A program made the translations under genes and the position numbers. From assembly GCA_017996675.1 (NCBI GenBank), contig JAGOGN010000105.1:1-5732 (forward strand): 5,732 bases of DNA, written 5' to 3'. This DNA is from Lachnospiraceae bacterium. GTDB lineage: Bacteria; Bacillota_A; Clostridia; Lachnospirales; Lachnospiraceae. Below are positions 1 through 4,573 of the stretch, piece by piece. Below the pieces are notes generated by a model that saw only the letters and a list, made by a program, of their open reading frames with translations, was not told the origin of the DNA and ran no database searches. Numbering within the stretch: position 1 is the stretch's first letter; every line of letters begins with the position of its first letter.

Positions 1-143
1 CTTTTTCGCTCAGCTGTTACTCCATACCTTTCCAGCTCCGCCATAATCTGTGGCATGGTAAGACAATGTTCGTCGTCGGTCTTTGCCAACATGATTTTTG
101 CAAGATAACTAAGTTTTAATTTTTGATTCGTCCCTTTTGACAT
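1..143 (-). CDS. WYL-domain-type transcriptional regulator, N-terminal fragment
   Basis: Only the first 47 codons are present; the gene continues past the left edge. The N-terminus begins MSKGTNQKLKLSYLAKIML and continues with TDDEHCLTMPQIMAELERYG and TAERK. This is the usual opening of clostridial HTH/WYL regulators: a short basic start, a helix with a KxxYLxKIM-like pattern, a T-D-E-x-H-x-L-T-M segment, then the first helices of a winged helix-turn-helix. In the family the HTH is followed by a WYL domain that senses a ligand or nucleic acid, but that part lies outside the window, so WYL is inferred from the N-terminus alone. The start is supported by an AGTGAGG ribosome binding site 9 nt upstream (153-159) and by an extended -10 promoter about 37 nt upstream. 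The regulated genes are unknown; it could control the adjacent EF-hand gene or itself. Confidence 0.72.
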   Translation of the reverse strand, partial: MSKGTNQKLKLSYLAKIMLAKTDDEHCLTMPQIMAELERYGVTAERK

Positions 144-179
144 TAAAAAAGGCCTCACTTTCCAGCAATCTTTAAAACG

Positions 180-188
180 ATTATATCA
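180..188 (-). promoter_or_regulatory. Extended -10 promoter element for the WYL-type regulator
   Basis: On the minus strand this reads TGATATAAT, a consensus -10 hexamer (TATAAT, 180-185) with the TGn extension. No good -35 box lies 16-18 nt upstream, which is usual for extended -10 promoters. Transcription would start near position 173, giving an untranslated leader of about 30 nt with its ribosome binding site. The rest of the 111-bp gap (144-254) is AT-rich, and I see no convincing terminator for the EF-hand gene there, so read-through from that gene into the regulator is possible. Confidence 0.6.
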
Positions 189-254
189 CAAGGTTGGATT
201 ATTTTGAGATTGATTTTTCGTTTTCTGCAAATTTTTCTTCTTTTTTTATTATAA

Positions 255-503
255 TCAAAATTCAAAGTCATCCGGGTCTAAACCTGCTTCTCTTAAAATT
301 TTCGCGCGCTCCTCTTCATCCATGTTTTCCAATTCGTCATAATCGAGGCCCGCTGCTTCGATTTCATCTTGTTGCTTTTGATTTTCTTGCTCGTCTTCTT
401 CGTCTTCCTCTTTTTTGTTTACATCCTCAATGATCATCATCCCTACTGCAAATTCCGCAATATCCATTATTCCGTCTTCATCAAAATCAAATAAATCAAA
501 CAT
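255..503 (-). CDS. Small acidic single EF-hand protein
   Basis: An 82-aa cytosolic protein with no signal peptide or membrane segment. Residues 6-17 (DFDEDGIMDIAE) form a complete canonical EF-hand loop: Asp at loop positions 1, 3, 5 and 9, Gly at 6, Glu at 12. Calcium binding is therefore plausible. A short hydrophobic helix (AEFAVGMMII, 16-25) follows, then a highly charged, probably disordered linker (about 30-48) and a tail containing two similar units, AGLDYDELE (51-59) and AGLDPDDFE (73-81). By my count 33 of 82 residues are Asp or Glu against 6 Lys or Arg. Small proteins of this plan, ending in LDPDD-[FY]-x-F, recur in Clostridia as uncharacterised proteins. The ribosome binding site AAGGAGGA (510-517) supports the start. 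It is divergent from the muramidase gene. Function unknown; ion buffering or a partner-binding adaptor are guesses. Confidence 0.8.
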   Translation of the reverse strand: MFDLFDFDEDGIMDIAEFAVGMMIIEDVNKKEEDEEDEQENQKQQDEIEAAGLDYDELENMDEEERAKILREAGLDPDDFEF

Positions 504-548
504 TTTGCTCCTCCTTTTTTATCTTCCGTGCTACAAATCTTCCTAAAC

Positions 549-577
549 TTGACAATCCAAAACGATGGGACTACACT
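549..577 (+). promoter_or_regulatory. Sigma-A-type promoter for the GH25 muramidase gene
   Basis: A perfect -35 box TTGACA (549-554) is separated by exactly 17 nt from TACACT (572-577), a 4/6 match to the -10 consensus. The predicted start is near 584, about 40 nt before the muramidase ATG, in a gap shared with the divergent EF-hand gene. No comparably good promoter is visible on the minus strand for the EF-hand gene. Confidence 0.6.
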
Positions 578-623
578 TATTACAATTCTATCATTCAATT
601 TAAAAGGAGATTAATTACCAATC

Positions 624-2129
624 ATGAAAAAATTCAAGCTATACGAAAATACAAATAGAAAAAAGTTATGCCTAATCATCATAAGCTGCATTGTCCTTGC
701 TATTCTTGCAGTATCTATTACCATTTTAGTCATTCATTCAAAGAATAACAAGACATCCGTCAAAAATACACAAAGTAGCAGTCTTTCAGCTGATGAGATA
801 AAGGCAGAAAAATTGATTAAAAAAGAAGCACAAGATCCAGAAAGTTCGGTAAATACCCCGAAAGTGGAAACAGGGACAGCTGTGGATATCCCTGAGCTGC
901 TTGCTACAACTAGTGTCAAAGAACTTACTAATGTGTCTTACGGCATTGATGTCTCCAAATACCAAGGCACCATAGACTGGGCCAAGGTGAAAGCCGCAGG
1001 GATTGATTTTGCCATGATCCGTGTAGGATATCGTACTCAAAAAACCGGCATAATCAATGCTGACACGAATGCCAAATACAACATGCAACAAGCTACTGCT
1101 AACGGTATAAAAATCGGAGTTTACTTTTTTTCAACTGCAATCACTACAAATGAAGCTATCGAAGAAGCCAATTGGGTTGCTGACTATATTTCGAAATATA
1201 AAATTACCTATCCGGTTGCCTTCAATTGTGAAGGGTTTACGCAAAGCGACAATCGTCAGTATTCCCTAAGTCAATCCCTTAGAACTGATCTTGCGCTTGC
1301 ATTTATGAAACAAATTTATGACAAAGGTTACACCCCAATGTTCTATGCTTCCAAAAATGAGCTCACCAATAATTCACAATGGGATACCAACCGGATCGAT
1401 TCTACTTATAAAATCTGGGTTTCCCAGTATCCTGCCGTTCCTTATCCGCAAAAAGCAGCTTCCGATTACACAGGGACTCACGCCATGTGGCAATATACGA
1501 ATCAGGGAACGATTCCTGGAATCTCTACTCCTGTGGACGTTAACATTGCGTATTTTGGCTATGACACAGAGGCAAATTCATTGAATGGAGAAGCTCCAGA
1601 AATTGCTGCACCTGACAAAGAAGCTTTACTCAATTTTACTGCCGTAAACGAAATTGTTACCGCTAAAGACTCTACTAATTTAAGGGATATTCCAAGTCAA
1701 GACTCCACCAGCAAAATTATGGCCACCTTAACGAATGGCATGCAAGCCACTCGTGTTGGCGTAAGCACAAGCGGATGGTCCAAAATTATCTACAATGGTG
1801 TTACCTATTATGCTGTTTCAAGCTTTTTGACAACAGACCTCCAACCACCTGCTCCAGTTACTCCTGTAACTCCTGCGGATGGCTCTGCTTCAGGTGACGG
1901 ATTAACAACCGTATTTTCTCCTGTTAACGAGCTGGTTACCCCTAAAATTGAAGTGAATTTACGTACGCTTCCAAGTGTTACGAACGAAAACTCTAAAATA
2001 ATTGCAACCATTTCAAATGGCGAAAAAATTACAAGAACCGGTATCAATAACGAACTGGGTTGGTCGCGTGTTATTTATAATGGTCAAACTCTCTATTGTG
2101 TGAGCAGTTATCTAACCTTGGCAAACTAG
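624..2129 (+). CDS. Membrane-anchored GH25 muramidase (lysozyme) with two SH3-like repeats
   Basis: A 501-aa cell-surface enzyme predicted to cleave the MurNAc-GlcNAc bond of peptidoglycan. A basic N-terminus and one hydrophobic segment (about 15-37) act as an uncleaved signal anchor, followed by a Ser/Lys-rich linker to about residue 103. The GH25 domain covers about 104-313. It opens with YGIDVSKYQG (catalytic-site Asp109) and contains the beta-strand motif YPVAFNCEGF (Glu203 the likely acid), YTPMFYASKNELT (237-248), the substrate-cleft stretch IWVSQYP (264-270), MWQYT (288-292) and VDVN (Asp305). Two related C-terminal repeats (about 337-404 and 430-499), each with a VNLR/TNLR...P segment, GWS and YNG, are bacterial SH3-like modules expected to bind the wall; a Pro/Thr linker joins them. 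Residue 201 is Asn where many GH25 enzymes have Asp. The ribosome binding site GGAGA (606-610) is 13 nt from the ATG, rather far. Monocistronic. Wall remodelling or a prophage-like lysin role is possible; I see no holin or phage genes. Confidence 0.92.
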   Translation: MKKFKLYENTNRKKLCLIIISCIVLAILAVSITILVIHSKNNKTSVKNTQSSSLSADEIKAEKLIKKEAQDPESSVNTPKVETGTAVDIPELLATTSVKELTNVSYGIDVSKYQGTIDWAKVKAAGIDFAMIRVGYRTQKTGIINADTNAKYNMQQATANGIKIGVYFFSTAITTNEAIEEANWVADYISKYKITYPVAFNCEGFTQSDNRQYSLSQSLRTDLALAFMKQIYDKGYTPMFYASKNELTNNSQWDTNRIDSTYKIWVSQYPAVPYPQKAASDYTGTHAMWQYTNQGTIPGISTPVDVNIAYFGYDTEANSLNGEAPEIAAPDKEALLNFTAVNEIVTAKDSTNLRDIPSQDSTSKIMATLTNGMQATRVGVSTSGWSKIIYNGVTYYAVSSFLTTDLQPPAPVTPVTPADGSASGDGLTTVFSPVNELVTPKIEVNLRTLPSVTNENSKIIATISNGEKITRTGINNELGWSRVIYNGQTLYCVSSYLTLAN

Positions 2130-2135
2130 AAGGTG

Positions 2136-2167
2136 GGGGGGAACATTTCCCTTTGTTTGCTTCCCCC
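2136..2167 (+). terminator. Probable terminator hairpin after the muramidase gene
   Basis: Starting 6 nt after the stop codon, two alternative hairpins are possible. One is short: GGGAA (2139-2143) with TTCCC (2147-2151) around a 3-nt loop, extendable by G-U pairs and followed by the T-rich TTTGTTTGCTT. The other pairs GGGGGAA (2137-2143) with TTCCCCC (2161-2167). It lies between convergent genes, so it may slow transcription from both sides, but it has a T-rich tail only on the plus strand. Confidence 0.45.
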
Positions 2168-2168
2168 T

Positions 2169-2357
2169 TTACCGCTTCTTCTCGAATCTGTAGCCACATC
2201 TTCCACAATAATAAACCTCTCTCTTTTTCCAACGTCGTCTGAAAATGATTCTGGCTATTATTGTTCTCCCTATACCTGAACTTTTTCCCTGTCTCTCCAC
2301 TTCAATCCAACCATTTCGTTCTCCACACAGTGGGCATTTCGCTGGTGCATTTCTCAT
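2169..2357 (-). CDS. Small four-cysteine zinc-ribbon-like protein
   Basis: A 62-aa basic protein with two CxxC knuckles, CPLCG (Cys8, Cys11) near the N-terminus and CGRCG (Cys51, Cys54) near the C-terminus. This is the arrangement of a zinc ribbon with one structural Zn. The MRNAPAKCP opening and YYCGRCGYRFE ending resemble small clostridial zinc-ribbon proteins that carry a longer Gly-rich hydrophobic stretch between the knuckles. Here the middle is instead short, with a hydrophobic patch (TIIARIIF, 32-39) and a basic run (RRRWKKR, 40-46), so it could be a divergent or shortened member. The ribosome binding site GGGGAGGAA (2365-2373) sits in the 18-nt gap behind the SseB-domain gene, so the two are almost certainly co-transcribed. 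The function is unknown; nucleic-acid binding is suggested only by the basic patch. Confidence 0.7.
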   Translation of the reverse strand: MRNAPAKCPLCGERNGWIEVERQGKSSGIGRTIIARIIFRRRWKKREVYYCGRCGYRFEKKR

Positions 2358-2375
2358 GATTCCGTTCCTCCCCTT

Positions 2376-2885
2376 TTACACTAATCTCGATGGTATATTT
2401 TTTATTAAGTCAAAAATGTCTCTTTCCACAACATGTGGAGCAGAAAAAGGATTCACTACGATACCTACAACGTTGTTCGCATTATTTTTTGCCAAATTTA
2501 TTGCTACTAAGAAATCTTGCTGAAACTTGGAAAAATGATCGCCGTATTCCCCCATTTCTTCAACGCTTGTAAATACTGGAAAATAAAACAGATCCCCTCT
2601 TTTCAAAATATCTGGAATCATTCTAATCTTAGCCTTGGTTTGAATCGTCGTGCCGACAATATTTTCTGGATGACCATTCGTTTCGTTGATCAGGTTTTCC
2701 ACCTGGTCCAAATCCTCCTCACTCATAACTGCATTGTATGGAATCCACACCATACTATCTCTAAGGAGCCTTGCTGTCTCAAAATATTGTTCCTCGGTTG
2801 GATTTAAATGTAACATTTTCAGCGCATTTTTTAACAGCGATCCATCTTCCAAATCCTCTGCTTTCAGTTTCTTATTCTGATTCAT
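2376..2885 (-). CDS. SseB-domain family protein
   Basis: A 169-aa soluble protein that I assign to the SseB N-terminal-domain family. Supporting segments are VWIPYN (46-51), the core LFYFPVFTSVEEM (99-111), and the C-terminal strand-loop VVGIVVNPFSAPHVV (139-153), which matches the family pattern of a hydrophobic strand followed by VNPF and a short turn. Residues 1-45 form a charged, mainly helical lead-in (about 16-43), and an insertion at about 58-88 separates the first two motifs. The family is named after an E. coli gene affecting serine sensitivity. In Gram-positive bacteria its role is not established, so no pathway is assigned. The start is supported by AAGGAGG (2897-2903), 11 nt upstream. 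It is the first gene of a minus-strand pair with the small zinc-ribbon gene 18 nt downstream. No cofactor motif or membrane segment is visible. Confidence 0.75.
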   Translation of the reverse strand: MNQNKKLKAEDLEDGSLLKNALKMLHLNPTEEQYFETARLLRDSMVWIPYNAVMSEEDLDQVENLINETNGHPENIVGTTIQTKAKIRMIPDILKRGDLFYFPVFTSVEEMGEYGDHFSKFQQDFLVAINLAKNNANNVVGIVVNPFSAPHVVERDIFDLIKNIPSRLV

Positions 2886-3220
2886 GTTGCTTTATTCCTC
2901 CTTATAATTATTCTACTTGTAGGCTTGATGAAATCTACGGAAATCTTTACCATACAGTACGCTATAAGGTGTACATTAAAAATGACAGCTTATAAATGGC
3001 CTGTCTACGGCATTTCTAAGCTGTCATGAGAATTTAATTTAGTTATTTTTTGATTGGTATTCGCAGAATGATATTCCTTAGGTGCAGCGGATAATTCTTC
3101 GCTTTTCTTTGTTTAGTAGGCTACATAGAAATATGAACGATAAAGTCATGTTTAAAAGCCATAATCCGCCTTCTACTCTCAGTCTTCTGCTTTCTATTAT
3201 CTACCTTCTCTTATTTATTA
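2886..3220 (-). other. AT-rich 335-bp intergenic region between pnuC and the SseB-domain gene
   Basis: No credible protein gene is seen on either strand. It contains a long hairpin (2982-3027, listed separately) and a pyrimidine-rich run on the plus strand (about 3164-3215). A short tandem AATTGATA repeat sits at the pnuC stop codon. Two weak minus-strand promoter candidates could serve the SseB operon. One is TTGATA/17 nt/GATAAT (3196-3224), which overlaps the pnuC stop and lies in AT-rich repeat DNA. The other is CTGTCA/16 nt/TATAGC just downstream of the hairpin. Neither is strong enough to list alone. The ribosome binding site of the SseB gene is at 2897-2903. Confidence 0.6.
2978..3027 (-). 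terminator. Long hairpin with short U-tract, probable terminator of the pnuC operon
   Basis: ATGACAGCTTA (2982-2992) pairs perfectly with TAAGCTGTCAT (3017-3027). After one mismatch a further 5 bp follow (2994-2998 with 3011-3015), leaving a 12-nt loop. On the minus strand the stem is followed by TTTT then AATG (2981 downward), which fits intrinsic termination of transcripts leaving pnuC. The distance from the pnuC stop, about 190 nt, is long, and the stem is rather AT-rich, so it may instead be an element in the SseB-operon leader or a dispersed palindromic repeat. The plus-strand side has only a broken T-rich tail. Confidence 0.45.
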
Positions 3221-3913
3221 TCAATTATCAATTGCCATTTCCAAACAAACTTCTCTTTTTTTCCAACATCTGAATCCATAAAGATCATTCAGCAAAAAAA
3301 TAACAAAATTCAAGACTACTGGTAGATACACCGGATTTTCCATGGATGCTAATACCCATAGGATAATTAGCACCATGTCGTTGGCGGCATAGCCCAGCGC
3401 ATAATAAGATGATCTCAACATGGTCAGCGCTGCTGCCAGAAAGCTTGTGGTGATAGAAATCGTGCTCAGCAAGATATTGGGCGTGTTCAGAGAAACCAGA
3501 ATATAATAAAACAGCGCTGTGACCAACCCTCCTGTGAGCAAAAGTACGACAAATTGTTTTCTTGTAAGCATCTGAATGGCAACTTCATTTCCGCTCTCGG
3601 ATGGATTCTTCATCCAGGTAATTAAAGACCAGACTGCCATTGGCAACGTCATTCCTAAGTAAGTAATCATTTCTCCCCAATACCGAAATTGCCATGAAAT
3701 AATAGCATAGAGAATACTAAAGACGATCATCAGTATTTGTGCCCAGAGATTGCCCTTTGCAGCTAGTACTAGAGATGTCACCCCCACTAAAGCGGCCACT
3801 AGCATAAGAAAATCGACCTTTCCTGTTAGGATATTGGATAATAGAATAACACCTACAGATCCAATCCAGAGCGTCCACTCTTTTTTCGTAATGGTCTTGA
3901 GCGGATTATTCAC
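3221..3913 (-). CDS. pnuC: PnuC-family nicotinamide riboside/vitamin transporter
   Basis: A 230-aa integral membrane protein of normal PnuC length with seven or eight hydrophobic segments (about 15-30, 35-52, 57-74, 83-100, 120-140, 146-166, 178-190, 196-212). Family signatures include NLWAQ (55-59), a cytoplasmic-side WM-KNP (100-104), YALGYAANDMVLIILW (171-186) and the last-helix NFVIFLLNDLYGF (202-214). PnuC proteins facilitate uptake of nicotinamide riboside, which a cytosolic kinase then traps; some relatives carry other vitamins, so the substrate is inferred. No NadR or other kinase is in the window. The start codon is GTG (3911-3913) and overlaps the end of the flavoprotein gene by 8 nt, with GAGG-type bases just upstream inside that gene. 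Translation is therefore probably coupled. The next Met (residue 37) would remove the first helix, so GTG is preferred. The C-terminus ends inside a short AATTGATA repeat. Confidence 0.88.
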   Translation of the reverse strand: MNNPLKTITKKEWTLWIGSVGVILLSNILTGKVDFLMLVAALVGVTSLVLAAKGNLWAQILMIVFSILYAIISWQFRYWGEMITYLGMTLPMAVWSLITWMKNPSESGNEVAIQMLTRKQFVVLLLTGGLVTALFYYILVSLNTPNILLSTISITTSFLAAALTMLRSSYYALGYAANDMVLIILWVLASMENPVYLPVVLNFVIFLLNDLYGFRCWKKREVCLEMAIDN

Positions 3914-4403
3914 TTTTTTTTGCCCTCACTAACTCGATTGCTTCTTTCCCTGTTAAATGTTCAATTTGAAATTCCATCATACATAAGGACTTCATCGCTG
4001 GATTAATCTCATTTTCGCGACCTTGCTCACTATCCGTTGGATGATATTTTTTTGCCAGAACATTGATTGCCTTTCTGATCTCTGATTCATTTTCAATCAT
4101 GCGAATCTTTCCAAATGCAATGACGCTTCTAAAATAGGTTGTGTATTTTTCAGGAACAATCTGATCCTGATCGACGACACAAAAAGATGCTTTCTCACAC
4201 TTTTTAATTGCATCAATTTTATGGCCACTTTTGGCACCATGAAAATATATTTTGGAATCGCAATAAACATAACTAATTGGAACAGCATAGGGATAATCTT
4301 CATCTCCAAGCAAGGCTAATACTCCGGACTTTCCTTTTTCTAATATTGCAATTGCTTCTTCCTCTTTCAAAATCTGGTTTTTTCTACGCATCTCTCTAAA
4401 CAT
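3906..4403 (-). CDS. NimA-like pyridoxamine 5'-phosphate oxidase-family flavoprotein
   Basis: A 165-aa soluble protein with the split-barrel FMN-binding fold typical of NimA and related proteins. Visible motifs are FREMRRKNQ near the start, GVLALLGDEDYPYAVPISYVY (27-47, the first barrel strands), IYFHGAKSGHKIDAI (52-66, the cofactor-loop motif), ASFCVVDQD (72-80) and PEKYTTYFRSVIAFGKI (84-100), all in the family order. Members bind FMN or a related cofactor, and some reduce nitroimidazoles. Most clostridial copies have no proven substrate, so neither nitroreductase nor PNPOx activity should be assumed. It is the first gene of an operon with pnuC (8-nt overlap). The ribosome binding site AAAGAGG (4410-4416) is 6 nt from the ATG. 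The gene is preceded by a structured leader with a terminator-like hairpin, suggesting control at the level of transcription elongation. Confidence 0.87.
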   Translation of the reverse strand: MFREMRRKNQILKEEEAIAILEKGKSGVLALLGDEDYPYAVPISYVYCDSKIYFHGAKSGHKIDAIKKCEKASFCVVDQDQIVPEKYTTYFRSVIAFGKIRMIENESEIRKAINVLAKKYHPTDSEQGRENEINPAMKSLCMMEFQIEHLTGKEAIELVRAKKSE

Positions 4404-4532
4404 CGTCTACCTCTTTCCTCTAAATTAAAAAGCGCCGGAGATTTCCATCTTCTTAGACCTAACGATAGAAATTCCGGCGATTGACCCAACTACCCGGTGG
4501 CAGATGAGTATCGTTTATTATTTAATAATTGC
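4404..4532 (-). promoter_or_regulatory. Candidate riboswitch or attenuator leader of the flavoprotein-pnuC operon
   Basis: From the predicted start near 4532 to the ATG at 4403 the RNA would carry a leader of about 128 nt. In RNA order it has an AU-rich 5' end, AACGATA (4515-4509), CATCT (4506-4502), a G-rich patch CACCGGGTAGTTGGGT, then the long terminator-like hairpin and the ribosome binding site. AACGATA is complementary to TATCGTT (4467-4461), and CATCT to AGATG (4450-4446); both partners lie in the loop or upper part of the terminator hairpin. The first pairing would enclose the 5' arm of the hairpin (an antiterminator) or form a pseudoknot with it. No known riboswitch class is confidently recognised; the NAD+-II (pnuC-motif) class is the first to test. 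Confidence 0.45.
4422..4479 (-). terminator. GC-rich hairpin plus U-tract just upstream of the flavoprotein gene
   Basis: On the minus strand CGCCGGA (4479-4473) and ATTTC (4472-4468) pair with GAAAT (4445-4441) and TCCGGCG (4439-4433) around a one-base bulge at 4440. The upper stem can add three pairs (ATC/GAT) past one mismatch. A C and TTTTTAATTT (4431-4422) follow, the classic intrinsic-terminator layout. It ends 18 nt before the flavoprotein ATG and about 95 nt after the hipA stop. It could terminate hipA read-through, act as an attenuator for the downstream operon, or both. Confidence 0.72.
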
Positions 4533-4538
4533 ACTAAG

Positions 4539-4567
4539 AATTTATCATGAAAATAGGGGGCTGTCAA
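4539..4567 (-). promoter_or_regulatory. Sigma-A-type promoter for the flavoprotein-pnuC operon
   Basis: On the minus strand TTGACA (4567-4562, perfect -35) is followed after exactly 17 nt by TAAATT (4544-4539, a 4/6 match to the -10 consensus). It lies immediately after the hipA stop codon at 4574, and transcription would begin near 4532. It makes the operon independent of hipA transcription but leaves the terminator-like hairpin inside the leader. Confidence 0.55.
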
Positions 4568-4573
4568 GGTCTA

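Noticed and set aside
194..433. Plus-strand frame opposite the EF-hand gene
   Set aside because: It is the antisense of a well-supported gene, is rich in Phe/Leu from reversed acidic codons and has no ribosome binding site.
678..690. Lipobox-like IISC at residues 19-22 of the muramidase
   Set aside because: The cysteine lies in the middle of one long hydrophobic segment with only about six apolar residues before it and many after it, which fits a membrane anchor rather than a lipoprotein signal.
2982..3028. Plus-strand 15-codon reading frame (MTAYKWPVYGISKLS) with an AAGGTG-like site 10 nt upstream
   Set aside because: It coincides exactly with the hairpin stem and loop, has no convincing promoter and no downstream plus-strand gene it could lead; a chance frame in the inverted repeat is more likely.
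3003..3110. Minus-strand open stretch of about 35 codons with a protein-like Lys/Ser/Glu-rich composition
   Set aside because: It has no usable start codon, it ends in the loop of the hairpin, and open stretches of this length are common by chance in this composition. A decayed gene remnant is possible but unsupported.
2205..3270. Similarity between the WKKREV coding segment of the zinc-ribbon gene and the end of pnuC
   Set aside because: The match is limited to about seven codons of Lys/Arg-rich sequence in unrelated folds; it does not extend and looks coincidental.
4434..4500. RYYYAAC motifs (ACCTAAC, ACCCAAC) suggesting an integron attC site
   Set aside because: Both motifs point the same way and lack the paired inverse site at the correct position; there is no integrase or cassette structure nearby.
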